A stretch of 64,000 bases of DNA, taken from Psychromarinibacter sp048262455. Lineage in GTDB: Bacteria > Pseudomonadota > Alphaproteobacteria > Rhodobacterales > Rhodobacteraceae. The position numbers were made by a program, and so were the translations under genes. The notes under the pieces were generated by a model. The model was given only the letters and a program-made list of their open reading frames with translations, made no database searches and was not told where the DNA came from. Location of the stretch: the NCBI GenBank assembly GCA_048262455.1, contig JBLXFD010000010.1, positions 70,434 through 134,433 of the forward strand, read 5' to 3'. This document shows, in pieces, positions 51,543 through 60,827 of the stretch (its first letter is position 1; each line of letters opens with the position of its first letter).

Positions 51543-53003
51543 TCAACCCTCGCAGCGGTCGGCGATCAGCCGGTTCAGCGCCAGCACGCCCCAGCCGGTG
51601 GCCCCCTTCGGCGCCAGGTCGGTGCCCGAGGCCGCCGTCGCCACCCCGGCGATGTCGATGTGGATCCAAGGCACGTCCTCCTTCACGAAGCGCTGCAGGA
51701 ACTGCGCCGCGGTGATCGACCCGGCGGGCCGGCCGCCGACGTTCTTCATGTCGGCGACGTTGGACTTCAGCTGCCGGTCGTAGGCGGGCCCCAGCGGCAG
51801 GCGCCAGGCGCCCTCGGCCTCGGCCTTGGCGGCGGCCAGGAAATCCTCCGCCAGCGTGTCGTCGTTGGCGAAGATCCCGGCCATGTGGTGCCCGAGGCCG
51901 ATGATGATCGCGCCGGTCAGGGTGGCCAAGTCGACCATGCCGCTGGGCTGGAACCGCTCCTGCGCGTACCACAGCACGTCGCACAGGACGAGCCGGCCCT
52001 CGGCGTCGGTGTTGATCACCTCGACCGTGTCGCCCTTCATGGACTTGACCACGTCGCCGGGACGCTGGGCGCGGCCGTCGGGCATGTTCTCCACCAGCCC
52101 GATCAGGCCCACCACGTTGGCCTTCGCCTTGCGCAGAGCCAGGGCGCGCATCACCCCGGCGACGACGCCGGCGCCGCCCATGTCCATGGTCATGTCCTCC
52201 ATCCCGGCGGCGGGCTTGAGGCTGATGCCGCCGGTGTCGAAGACCACGCCCTTGCCCACCAGCGCGAAGGGCGCCTCGTCGGCGCCGCCCTTCCACTGCA
52301 GGACCACCACCTTCGAGGGGCTCTCGCTGCCCTGCCCCACGGCCAGCAGCGTGCGCATGCCCAGGCGCTCCAGCTCGTCCTCCTCCAGCACCTCCACCTC
52401 GAGGCCCAGATCGCGCATGGCCGCCAGCCGGTCCGCGAACTCGGTGGTGGTCAGCACGTTGGCGGGGGCGTTCACCAGGTCGCGGGTGAAGAAGACCGAC
52501 TCTGCCAGCGCGGTGACGGCGGCGGCCTCGACCTCCTCGGGGCGGGTCAGCATCGCGGTGACGGGGCCCTCGGGATCGGCCCCCTTGGACTTGTGGTCGG
52601 TGAAGGCATAGACCCGCAGCGCCAGGCCCAGCAGCACGTCGGCGGTGTCTTTGTAGCCCCCGGCCAGCACCAGCAGCGGCCGGCCGGCCTTGGCCGCGCC
52701 CATGGCGGCGCCGGCGCGGCGGGCGGTCTCGGCCCCGGCGCGGCGCGGCAGCTTGACCACCTGCACCGCCTCGGCCGCCAGCCCGGCGGGAAAGCCCAGC
52801 TCCAGCGCCTCGCCGTCCTTCAGGTCCGCGAACCGCTTCGAGCCCAGCAGCCGCTCCAGCGCGCCCTTGGTCAGCTTGTTCACCCGCCGCCCGATCTGCG
52901 ACAGCTTGCCCTCCGGCTCCACCAGCAGGGCCACGCGCCCCTCGGCGGCGGCGATGGCGTCAAGGTCGACGGGGGCGATGGTCAGGTCGATCGGTCGGGT
53001 CAT
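51543..53003 (-). CDS. pepA: Leucyl aminopeptidase (M17 family)
   Basis: A 486-aa M17 metallo-aminopeptidase that removes N-terminal residues from peptides. The catalytic domain shows VGKGVVFDTGGISLKPA (about residues 246-262) with the metal-binding K and D, DMTMDMGGAGVVAG (about 266-279) and the signature NTDAEGRL (about 326-333). The N-terminal domain (about 1-160) is the usual macro-like fold. ATG at 53003 was chosen because it gives MTRPIDLTIAP; a longer frame to 53090 enters the divergent control region of lptF. Confidence 0.93.
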   Translation of the reverse strand: MTRPIDLTIAPVDLDAIAAAEGRVALLVEPEGKLSQIGRRVNKLTKGALERLLGSKRFADLKDGEALELGFPAGLAAEAVQVVKLPRRAGAETARRAGAAMGAAKAGRPLLVLAGGYKDTADVLLGLALRVYAFTDHKSKGADPEGPVTAMLTRPEEVEAAAVTALAESVFFTRDLVNAPANVLTTTEFADRLAAMRDLGLEVEVLEEDELERLGMRTLLAVGQGSESPSKVVVLQWKGGADEAPFALVGKGVVFDTGGISLKPAAGMEDMTMDMGGAGVVAGVMRALALRKAKANVVGLIGLVENMPDGRAQRPGDVVKSMKGDTVEVINTDAEGRLVLCDVLWYAQERFQPSGMVDLATLTGAIIIGLGHHMAGIFANDDTLAEDFLAAAKAEAEGAWRLPLGPAYDRQLKSNVADMKNVGGRPAGSITAAQFLQRFVKEDVPWIHIDIAGVATAASGTDLAPKGATGWGVLALNRLIADRCEG

Positions 53004-53127
53004 CCGTGGCACTCCAGGCACTGTTTCGCCCTGTCTAGCGGCGCTCCGCGCAATTGGCCAGTTAGGCGTTCCAACACCCGCGTGGATCAAGTAGTCTTTT
53101 GTAAAAACAAGAGGCAGCCGGGACAGA

Positions 53128-54273
53128 GTGGCGAAGTTCGACAGATATATCCTGTCTCAGCTGATGATGCTTTTCGGCTTCTTCCTGCTTGTGCTGGTGC
53201 TGGTCTACTGGATCAACCGCGCGGTGGTGCTGTTCGACCAGCTGATCGCCAACGGCCAGGCGGCGGGCGTGTTCTTCGAGTTCACCGCCCTCACCCTGCC
53301 CAACGTGATCCGCCTGGTGCTGCCGATCGCCGGCTTCGCCGCCTCGGTCTACGTCGCCAACCGCCTGACCTCGGAAAGCGAGCTGCTGGTGGTGCAGGCC
53401 ACCGGCTTTTCCCCCTACCGCATGGTGCGGCCGGTGCTGGTCTTCGGGCTGGTCACCGGGCTGATGATCTCGCTGCTGACGCATTTCCTGGTGCCGCTCT
53501 CCATCACCCGGCTCAGCGAGCGGACGGCGGAGATTTCCCAGAACATCACCGCGCGGCTGCTGACGGAGGGGCAGTTCCTGCACCCGGCCGACGGCGTGAC
53601 CTTCTACATCCGCGAGATCAGCCCCGAGGGCGAGTTGCGCGACATCTTCCTGTCCGACCAGCGCGGCGCGGCCGAGCGACTGACCTACACCGCCCGCCGG
53701 GCGCTGCTGCTGCGCACCGACGACGGGCCGCGGCTGGTGATGTTCGACGGGGTGGCGCAGGCGCTGAACCGCGACAGCGGGCGGCTGAGCACCACCAGTT
53801 TCCAGGATTTCGCCTATGACATCTCGGGGTTCATCGAGGCCTTCCGCCCCGGCGGCCGCAACGCCAAGGAGCTGGGCACGCTGGAACTGCTGCGCGCCAC
53901 CGAGGCCGCGCAGGAAGAGACCGGCGCCAGCGCCGCCACGCTGATCTACGAGGGGCACAACCGCATCAACCAGGCGCTGCTGTCGGTGGTGGCGGCGGTG
54001 CTGGGCTTTGCCGCGATGCTGGTGGGCAACTTCACCCGCTTCGGCCACTGGAAACAGATCCTCGGCGCGCTGGTGGCGGTGGCGGTGGTCAAGTCCGCCG
54101 ACAACGCCTTTGCCGACGCAGTGCGCGCGGACCCCGAGAACTGGCCGCTGACCTACGGCGGCACCGGGCTGGGGGTGGTGGTGGTGCTGGCGACCCTGTG
54201 GATCAGCGACCGGCCCGGCCTGTTCACCGCCATGGCGGCGCGGATGCGCGGACGGCGGAGGGCGCCGGCATGA
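53128..54273 (+). CDS. lptF: LPS export ABC transporter permease LptF
   Basis: A 381-aa inner-membrane permease of the YjgP/YjgQ family; with LptG and LptB it extracts lipopolysaccharide from the inner membrane. Helices lie at about residues 12-32, 58-80, 100-125 and three near the C-terminus (about 280-370), with a periplasmic jelly-roll domain between (about 130-270). GTG start at 53128 (VAKFDRYILSQLMMLFG), with GGGACAG upstream. It opens the operon lptF-lptG-lptD-surA-pdxA-rsmA and is divergent from pepA. Confidence 0.92.
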   Translation: MAKFDRYILSQLMMLFGFFLLVLVLVYWINRAVVLFDQLIANGQAAGVFFEFTALTLPNVIRLVLPIAGFAASVYVANRLTSESELLVVQATGFSPYRMVRPVLVFGLVTGLMISLLTHFLVPLSITRLSERTAEISQNITARLLTEGQFLHPADGVTFYIREISPEGELRDIFLSDQRGAAERLTYTARRALLLRTDDGPRLVMFDGVAQALNRDSGRLSTTSFQDFAYDISGFIEAFRPGGRNAKELGTLELLRATEAAQEETGASAATLIYEGHNRINQALLSVVAAVLGFAAMLVGNFTRFGHWKQILGALVAVAVVKSADNAFADAVRADPENWPLTYGGTGLGVVVVLATLWISDRPGLFTAMAARMRGRRRAPA

Positions 54274-55367
54274 TCCTGCACTTCTATTTCGCGCGGCGGT
54301 TCCTCTACTCCTTCCTGCTGGTCTTCATGGTCTTCCTGGGGATCTTCGTGCTGCTGGACATGGTCGAGCAGATCCGCGCCTTCGACAGCGACACCGTCAG
54401 CTTCTGGCAGATCTTCAAGCTGACCCTGCTGCACGTGCCGCAGGGGATGTACGCGATCCTGCCGCTGATCATGATCCTTGCCACGCTGACGCTGTTCCTG
54501 ACCCTCGCGCGCACCTCCGAGATGGTGGTGACCCGCGCCGCCGGCCGGTCCGCCCTGCGGGCGCTGGTGGCGCCGGTGCTGGTGGCGATGGGCATCGGCG
54601 TGGTGGCGGTGGCGGTCTTCAACCCCATGGTCGCCTCCACCTCGCGGCAGTACGAGCTGCTGGCCAGCCGCTACAGCGAGGGGCCCTCCTCGGTGCTGTC
54701 GGTCAGCCGCGAGGGGCTTTGGCTGCGCCAGGGCGGGCCGCAGGGGCAGACGGTGATCCATGCCGAGCGGTCCAACCTCGAGGGCACCAGCCTGCTGGGC
54801 GTCACCTTCCTGTCCTTCGCCCCCGACGGCACCCCGCGCCAGCGGATCGAGGCGGCAGAGGCGGAACTGACCCCCGGCGCCTGGCAGGTGTCGGACGCCA
54901 AGCGCTGGCAACTGGAAGACAGCGAGAACCCCGAGCGCGACGCAGAGCGGTTCGAGACCCTCGAACTGCCCTCGGACCTGACGCGAGAGCAGATCCAGGA
55001 CAGCTTCGGCACCCCCGCCTCGGTCCCGATATGGGAACTTCCGGGCTTCATCGAACAACTTGAACGCGCCGGCTTCTCCGCCCGCAGCCACAAGGTCTGG
55101 CTGCAGATGGAACTGGCGCTGCCGCTGATGCTGGCGGCGATGGTGCTGGTGGCCGCCGGCTTTACCATGCGCCACACGCGCTTCGGACGCACCGGGCTGA
55201 TGGTGCTGCTGTCGCTGTCGCTGGGCTTCGCGATCTACTTCCTGCGCAACTTCGCGCAGATCCTCGGGGACAACGGCCAGTTGCCGGTGCCGCTGGCGGC
55301 CTGGACCGTGCCGGTGGCGGCGGTGATGCTGTCCATGGGGATCCTGCTGCACCTGGAGGACGGATGA
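54270..55367 (+). CDS. lptG: LPS export ABC transporter permease LptG
   Basis: A 365-aa partner of LptF with the same layout: start MILHFYFARRFLYSFLLVF, membrane helices at about residues 10-30, 55-75 and 95-120, a periplasmic domain (about 130-260), and three C-terminal helices (about 275-360) including SLSLGFAIYFLRNFAQILGDNG. The ATG overlaps the lptF stop by four bases. The two proteins form the membrane core of the LptB2FG complex. Confidence 0.92.
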   Translation: MILHFYFARRFLYSFLLVFMVFLGIFVLLDMVEQIRAFDSDTVSFWQIFKLTLLHVPQGMYAILPLIMILATLTLFLTLARTSEMVVTRAAGRSALRALVAPVLVAMGIGVVAVAVFNPMVASTSRQYELLASRYSEGPSSVLSVSREGLWLRQGGPQGQTVIHAERSNLEGTSLLGVTFLSFAPDGTPRQRIEAAEAELTPGAWQVSDAKRWQLEDSENPERDAERFETLELPSDLTREQIQDSFGTPASVPIWELPGFIEQLERAGFSARSHKVWLQMELALPLMLAAMVLVAAGFTMRHTRFGRTGLMVLLSLSLGFAIYFLRNFAQILGDNGQLPVPLAAWTVPVAAVMLSMGILLHLEDG

Positions 55368-57556
55368 TGCGGCTGCGCCTGCGCCACTGGGCGCGCCTTC
55401 TGCTGACCAGCTACATGATCTGGCAGCCACTGGCGCCCTCGCAGGCCCAGCTTGCCACCTTGGTGGCCGACAACGTCGCTTTCGACGGTCAAAGCACCCT
55501 GACCGCCAGCGGCAACGTCGAGATCTTCTACGAGGGCCAGCGCCTGCTGGCCGACCGGCTGATCTACAACCAGGCCACGGACCAGGTGCAGGTGGTCGGC
55601 CCGATCACGCTGGTGGAGGAAAGCGGCCAGGTGCTGGTGGCCGACTTCGCGCAGCTGTCCGGCGACCTGCAGGACGGCATCATACAGGGCGCGCGGCTGG
55701 TGCTGGACGAGCAGCTGCAACTGGCGGCGGCAGAGATCAACCGCGTGGACGGGCGCTATACCCAGCTTTACAAGTCCGTCGCCTCCTCCTGCCGGGTCTG
55801 CGAGAACAGCCCCACCCCGCTGTGGCGGATCCGCGCCGACAAGGTGGTGCACGACCAGGAAGAGCGGCAGCTTTACTTCAGCAACGCCCGTTTCGAGGTG
55901 ATCGGCGTCCCGATCTTCTACTCGCCCTACCTGCGCCTGCCCGACCCCAGCCTGCGCCGCGCCACGGGCCTGCTGGTGCCCTCGCTGAAGCAGACGTCGG
56001 AACTGGGCTTCGGTTTCCGCTTTCCCTACTTCATTACCCTCGGCGATCACGCCGACATCACCTTGACGCCGTACCTGTCCGCCAACAGCCGCACCATCGA
56101 GACCCGTTACCGCCAGGTGTTCCGCTGGGGCGCGATCGAGCTGGAGGGCGCCGTCTCCCGCGATGACCTGCGCCCGGGCGAGACCCGCGCCTACCTCTCC
56201 GGCATCGGCCGCTTCCAGCTGCCCGGCGACTTCAAGCTGAACTTCGACGTCGACCTGGTCTCGGACAACGCCTACCTGCTGACCTACGATTATTCCGACG
56301 CCGACCGGCTGTCGAACGGGATCGAAATCACCCGCACCCGCCGCAACGAGTATATCTCCGCCCGGGTCGAGACCCTGCGCACCCTGCGCGACAGCGAGGT
56401 GCCGATCGAGGACACGCTGGCCACCAACCTCGCCCGCGCCACCTACGAGCGGCGCCTGCCCGATACCTTGGGCGGCGAGCTGCGGCTGACCTTCGACATC
56501 CTCGGCTACGAGCGCGAGGCCGACCGCGTCGACGCCGCGCTGCTGAGCGCCTGCGCCTCGGTCACCCCGCCGATCACCTCGGAATGCCTCGCCCGCGACG
56601 TCTTCCGCGCCTCGGCGGAAGCCGCCTACGTGCGCAACTGGCAGTTCGGCAACGGCCTGCTGCTGCGCACCGAAAGCCAGCTGGCCGCCGACGCCTACGT
56701 GATCGGGCAGGACAGCAGCTTCGAGAACACCCTCACCCGCGTCACCCCCGCCGCCGCGGTGGAACTGCGCTGGCCGCTGGCCCGCACCGGCGCAAACGGC
56801 GCCCGCGACATCCTGCAGCCGGTGGCGCAGCTGGCCTGGTCCGAGACCTACGGCGACGCGGTGCCTAACGAGGACAGCCGCCTGGTGGAATTCGACGAGG
56901 GGAACCTGCTGTCCCTCAGCCGCTTCCCCGGCCGCGACCGGCGCGAGACCGGCGCCCGCGCCACGCTGGGGCTGGCCTGGACCCACTTCACCCCCACGGG
57001 CGGCGAATACGCGCTGGCCGCCGCGCGGGTGTTCCGGGCCGAGGACGCGGGGCTCTTCACCGCCGCCTCGGGGCTGGACGGGGCCACCTCGGACTGGCTG
57101 GTGGCGGGGCGCGTGGAACTGGGCGACACCCTCAGCCTGACCAACCGCTCGCTGTTCGACGACAGCTTCGACTTCACCAAGGCCGAGACCCGGCTGACCT
57201 ACAACGGCGAGCGGCTGACCGCCGCCGCCAGCTACATCTGGCTGGACAGCGAGCTGGCCGAGGGCCGCGACGACGACGTGTCGGAACTGAACGTCGACGT
57301 GGGCTACGAGATCAGCCGCCACTTCACCGGCAGCTTCGACTTCCGCTACGACCTGATCGCCGGCAGCACCGCCGAGGCGGCGGTGGGGCTGGGCTATCGC
57401 AACGAGTGTGTGAATGTTGACCTTTCCCTCTCGCGCCGCTTCACCTCCTCCACTAATGTGGCGCCGACGACGGATGTGGGGCTGCAGGTGTCGCTGAACG
57501 GTTTCGGCCGCGACGGACGGCCCTATGCCCGCAGCTGTCGCTACGTGAAAGGCTGA
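55364..57556 (+). CDS. lptD: LPS-assembly protein LptD
   Basis: A 730-aa outer-membrane protein that inserts LPS into the outer leaflet. A signal peptide covers about residues 1-28 (cleavage near SQA-QL). An OstA-type beta-jelly-roll (about 30-140: FDGQSTLTASGNVEIFYEGQ, ADRLIYNQATDQVQVVG) is followed by a beta-barrel starting near YFSNARFEVIGVPIFYSPYLRLPDPS (about 168-193). Three cysteines (two in SCRVCENS near 145 and others in the barrel) could form the stabilising disulfides. Start at 55364 overlaps lptG. surA, which helps LptD fold, follows after 46 bp. Confidence 0.93.
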   Translation: MMRLRLRHWARLLLTSYMIWQPLAPSQAQLATLVADNVAFDGQSTLTASGNVEIFYEGQRLLADRLIYNQATDQVQVVGPITLVEESGQVLVADFAQLSGDLQDGIIQGARLVLDEQLQLAAAEINRVDGRYTQLYKSVASSCRVCENSPTPLWRIRADKVVHDQEERQLYFSNARFEVIGVPIFYSPYLRLPDPSLRRATGLLVPSLKQTSELGFGFRFPYFITLGDHADITLTPYLSANSRTIETRYRQVFRWGAIELEGAVSRDDLRPGETRAYLSGIGRFQLPGDFKLNFDVDLVSDNAYLLTYDYSDADRLSNGIEITRTRRNEYISARVETLRTLRDSEVPIEDTLATNLARATYERRLPDTLGGELRLTFDILGYEREADRVDAALLSACASVTPPITSECLARDVFRASAEAAYVRNWQFGNGLLLRTESQLAADAYVIGQDSSFENTLTRVTPAAAVELRWPLARTGANGARDILQPVAQLAWSETYGDAVPNEDSRLVEFDEGNLLSLSRFPGRDRRETGARATLGLAWTHFTPTGGEYALAAARVFRAEDAGLFTAASGLDGATSDWLVAGRVELGDTLSLTNRSLFDDSFDFTKAETRLTYNGERLTAAASYIWLDSELAEGRDDDVSELNVDVGYEISRHFTGSFDFRYDLIAGSTAEAAVGLGYRNECVNVDLSLSRRFTSSTNVAPTTDVGLQVSLNGFGRDGRPYARSCRYVKG

Positions 57557-57602
57557 CCCGCCGCGCGGGACGGCACCCGAAAGAGCAGACGGAAGACCGC
57601 AC

Positions 57603-58835
57603 ATGATCCAACGACTTCTGACCGGGGCGCTTCTCGCGGCGCTTGCCCTCGCGCCCGGCCTCGCCGGACCGGCGGCGGCCCAGGGCAATCTCTTCGCGCC
57701 GGTGGCGCGGGTGAACGACCGCGTCGTGACCGCCTACGAACTGAACCAGCGGATCCTGTTCTACCAGGCCCTGCGCGCGCCGGGGAACCCGCGCGAGCTG
57801 GCGATGGAGAAGCTGATCGAGGAACGGCTGCAGCTGGAGGCCGCCAAGGCCGCCGGCATCGAGGCCACCGAGAAGGACATCGAGACCGGGCTGGAGGAAT
57901 TCGCCCAGCGTGCCAACCTGAACGCAGAGCAGTTCCTGGCCGCGCTGGGACAGGACGGCATCGCACCCGAAACGGTGCGCGACTTCATCCGCGCCGGTGT
58001 GGTCTGGCGCAACCTGGTGCGCAGCAAATTCGGCCCCCAGACCCAGGTGACCGACGCCGAGGTGGACCGCGCCCTGGCCATCGCCGCGCAGCCGCAGACC
58101 GGCGTGCGGGTGCTGCTGAGCGAGATCTTCCTGCTGGCCAACACCCCCGAGAACGCGGCGCTGGCCCAGCAGCGCGCCGCCGAGATCGGCCGCATCACCA
58201 CCCTCCCCGCCTTCGCCGCCGCCGCGCGGCAGTTCTCCGCCGCCAACTCGCGCGAGGTGGGCGGCCGGCAGGACTGGATCGAACTGTCCAAGCTGCCCCC
58301 GGCCCTGCGCGGGCAGATCATGGCGTTGTCCCCCGGCGAGGTGACCCCGCCGATTCCGGTGGAAAACGCCATCGCCCTGTTCCAGCTGCGCGCGCTGGAG
58401 GAAACCGGCGCCCCGGCGCAGCAGGCCCTGTCGGTGGAGTTCGCGCGCTACTTCATCCCCGGCGGCCGCAGCCAGAAGGCCCTGTCAGAGGCCGCGCGCA
58501 TCCGCGCCCAGGTGGATGACTGCGACGACCTGTACGGCATCGCCCGCGGCCAGTCCCCCGACCGGCTGCTGCGGGACAACCTGCCGATGGAGCAGATCGG
58601 CGGCGACGTGGCACTGGAACTGGCGCGGCTGGACGAGGGCGAGGTCTCGACCGCGCTGACCACCGCGGACGGGCAAGCGCTGGTGTTCCTGATGCTCTGC
58701 AGCCGGACCCTCGCCGCGACGGAAGAGGTGGACCGCGACCAGGTGCGCCAGAACCTGTTCAACCAGCGCCTCGCCTCCTACGCCGACGGCTACCTGTCGG
58801 AACTGAAGGCGAACGCCTATATCGTCACGCAATGA
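57603..58835 (+). CDS. surA: Periplasmic chaperone / peptidylprolyl isomerase SurA
   Basis: A 410-aa SurA with signal peptide (about residues 1-26, cleavage near AAA-QG). The SurA N-terminal helical domain (about 30-150, VARVNDRVVTAYELNQRILFY) is followed by one parvulin domain (about 165-275, with LSEIFLLA and GGRQDWIELSKLPPALRGQI). The usual second parvulin domain is replaced by a shorter region (about 280-400). SurA carries unfolded outer-membrane proteins, including LptD, through the periplasm. It overlaps pdxA by four bases. Confidence 0.9.
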   Translation: MIQRLLTGALLAALALAPGLAGPAAAQGNLFAPVARVNDRVVTAYELNQRILFYQALRAPGNPRELAMEKLIEERLQLEAAKAAGIEATEKDIETGLEEFAQRANLNAEQFLAALGQDGIAPETVRDFIRAGVVWRNLVRSKFGPQTQVTDAEVDRALAIAAQPQTGVRVLLSEIFLLANTPENAALAQQRAAEIGRITTLPAFAAAARQFSAANSREVGGRQDWIELSKLPPALRGQIMALSPGEVTPPIPVENAIALFQLRALEETGAPAQQALSVEFARYFIPGGRSQKALSEAARIRAQVDDCDDLYGIARGQSPDRLLRDNLPMEQIGGDVALELARLDEGEVSTALTTADGQALVFLMLCSRTLAATEEVDRDQVRQNLFNQRLASYADGYLSELKANAYIVTQ

Positions 58836-59827
58836 CCGGGGCTCCCGACGCGCTGCCCGTCGCGCTCACCGTCGGCGAGCCCGCGGGCATCGGGCCGGAG
58901 ATCGCGGTGGCCGCCTGGCAGGCCCTGCGTGGCGACGCGCAGCGGTTCTTCTGGATCGGCGATCCCCGGCACCTGCCCCCCGGCACCCCCTGGCGCGAGA
59001 TCGCCGCGCCCGGTGACACCGCCGAAGCCTTCGCAGACGCCCTGCCGGTGCTGCCCCACGACTTCGGCAGCCCCGCCACCCCCGGCACCCCGAACCCGGC
59101 CCACGCCGCGGCGGTGATCGAGGTGATCGCCCGCGCGGTTCGGCTGGTCGAGGCGGGCGAGGCCGGCGCGGTCTGCACCGCGCCGATCCACAAGAAGGCG
59201 CTGATCGACGGCGCCGGCTTTGCCTACCCCGGCCACACCGAATACCTCGCCGCCCTCGCCGGGGTGGACCAGGTGGTGATGATGCTGGCCTCCGAGACGC
59301 TGCGGGTGGTGCCGGCGACGATCCACATCCCGCTGGCCCAGGTGCCCGGGGCGCTGACCCGCGCGCTGCTGGAAGGGGTGCTGCGGATCACCCACGCCGG
59401 CCTTCAACGCGACTTCGGCCTCCCCGCCCCGCGCATCGCGGTGGCCGGGCTGAACCCCCACGCCGGCGAAGGCGGCGCCATGGGCGGCGAGGAAATGGCG
59501 CTCGTCGCTCCGCTTCTCGCGGAACTGCGGACCGAGGGGCTGGACCTCAGCGGCCCGCATTCCGCCGACACCTTGTTCCACCCCGCCGCCCGCGCCCGCT
59601 ACGACGCGGCGGTCTGCATGTACCACGACCAGGCGCTGATCCCGATCAAGACGCTGGACTTCGACCGGGGGGTGAACGTGACGCTGGGGCTGCCCTTCGT
59701 GCGCACCTCGCCCGACCACGGCACCGCGCTGGACATCGCCGGCACCGGCACCGCCAGCCCCGCCAGCCTGGTCGAGGCGCTGCGCCTCGCTCACCGGATG
59801 GCCCGGGCCCGGAGCGGCGCGCGATGA
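58832..59827 (+). CDS. pdxA: 4-hydroxythreonine-4-phosphate dehydrogenase
   Basis: A 331-aa enzyme of the DXP-dependent pyridoxal phosphate pathway. Conserved parts are LTVGEPAGIGPEI (about residues 11-23), TAPIHKKALIDGAGFAYPGHTEYLA (about 111-135 in two parts) with a metal-binding histidine in GHTE, VAGLNPHAGEGG (about 205-216), and MYHDQALIPIK (about 264-274). The surA-pdxA-rsmA order is the same as in E. coli. It works in the same pathway as PdxH at 12.7 kb. The start overlaps surA. Confidence 0.95.
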   Translation: MTGAPDALPVALTVGEPAGIGPEIAVAAWQALRGDAQRFFWIGDPRHLPPGTPWREIAAPGDTAEAFADALPVLPHDFGSPATPGTPNPAHAAAVIEVIARAVRLVEAGEAGAVCTAPIHKKALIDGAGFAYPGHTEYLAALAGVDQVVMMLASETLRVVPATIHIPLAQVPGALTRALLEGVLRITHAGLQRDFGLPAPRIAVAGLNPHAGEGGAMGGEEMALVAPLLAELRTEGLDLSGPHSADTLFHPAARARYDAAVCMYHDQALIPIKTLDFDRGVNVTLGLPFVRTSPDHGTALDIAGTGTASPASLVEALRLAHRMARARSGAR

Positions 59828-59836
59828 GACTTTCAA

Positions 59837-59925
59837 GCCTCCGGCGGAGGTATTTGGAACAAGAAGAACGGGCAAGAGCGCGCCCTGACGGGCTTCTTCT
59901 TGTCCAAAATACCTCCGCCGGAGGC
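59837..59925. terminator. Long inverted repeat between pdxA and rsmA
   Basis: GCCTCCGGCGGAGGTATTTG... (59837-59868) and its inverted copy ...CAAAATACCTCCGCCGGAGGC (59894-59925) pair over about 31 bases with only a one-base shift, around a 25-nt GC-rich loop. Each arm also contains its own CCTCCGGCGGAGG palindrome. It lies 10 bp after pdxA and 35 bp before rsmA. It may be a processing or partial termination site. Confidence 0.75.
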
Positions 59926-59960
59926 ATCCCACAGCGCCACGGGCGCAGGGTCCGGGCGGA

Positions 59961-60809
59961 ATGAGCGGGATCGACACCCTGCCCCCCCTGCGCCAGGTGA
60001 TCGCCGATCACGGGCTGAGCGCGAAGAAGTCGCTGGGCCAGAACTTCCTTCTGGACCTGAACCTGACCGCAAAGATCGCCCGGGTCGCCGGCGACCTGAC
60101 CGGCTGCGACGTGCTGGAGGTGGGGCCGGGCCCCGGCGGGCTGACCCGGGGGCTGCTGGCCGAGGGGGCGCGGCGGGTGCTGGCGGTGGAGAAGGACGCG
60201 CGTTGCCTGCCGGCGCTGGCGGAGATCGCCGCCGCCTATCCCGGGCGGCTGGAGGTGATCGGCGGCGACGCGCTGCAGGTGGATGCCATGGCGCATTTGG
60301 CCCCGCCGGTGCGGGTGGCGGCGAACCTGCCCTACAACGTCGGCACCGAGCTGCTGGTGCGCTGGCTGACGCCGCCTGCGTGGCCGCCGTTCTGGCAGAG
60401 CCTGACGCTGATGTTCCAGAAGGAGGTGGCGCAGCGCATCGTGGCGCGGCCGGGGTCCAAGGCCTACGGGCGGCTGGCGGTGCTGGCGCAGTGGCGCTGC
60501 GAGGTGCGCATCGCGATGGAGCTGCCGCCCGAGGCCTTCACCCCGCCGCCGAAGATCCGTTCCGCCGTGGTACACTTGGAGGCGCTGCAGGCGCCGCGTT
60601 ATCCCGCCGACCCGGAGGTGCTGCAGCGGGTGACCGCCATGGCCTTCAACCAGCGGCGCAAGATGCTGCGGGCCGCGCTGAAGGGGCTGGGGCCGGAGGT
60701 GGGCGAGATGCTGGAGGAGGCCGGGATCGCCCCGACCCAGCGGGCCGAGGAGGTGCCGCTGGAGGGCTTCTGCGCGCTGGCGCGGGCCGTGGCGGCGCGC
60801 CGGGCCTGA
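59961..60809 (+). CDS. rsmA: 16S rRNA (adenine1518-N6/adenine1519-N6)-dimethyltransferase
   Basis: A 282-aa rRNA methylase (KsgA) that dimethylates two adenines near the 3' end of 16S rRNA in the last stage of 30S assembly. It has KKSLGQNFLLD (about residues 22-32), the SAM-binding DVLEVGPGPGGLT (about 50-62), the catalytic NLPYNVGT (about 119-126) and FxPPPKI-like FTPPPKIRSAVV (about 193-204). The start at 59961 is standard. It is the last gene of the lpt operon; GCGGC-CCG-GCCGC at 60811-60823 may end transcription from both sides. Confidence 0.95.
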   Translation: MSGIDTLPPLRQVIADHGLSAKKSLGQNFLLDLNLTAKIARVAGDLTGCDVLEVGPGPGGLTRGLLAEGARRVLAVEKDARCLPALAEIAAAYPGRLEVIGGDALQVDAMAHLAPPVRVAANLPYNVGTELLVRWLTPPAWPPFWQSLTLMFQKEVAQRIVARPGSKAYGRLAVLAQWRCEVRIAMELPPEAFTPPPKIRSAVVHLEALQAPRYPADPEVLQRVTAMAFNQRRKMLRAALKGLGPEVGEMLEEAGIAPTQRAEEVPLEGFCALARAVAARRA

Positions 60810-60827
60810 GGCGGCCCGGCCGCGGGA

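Noticed and set aside
55235..57688. Long minus-strand open frame (817 codons) antisense to lptD
   Set aside because: lptD on the plus strand has full domain support and operon context; the antisense frame has none.
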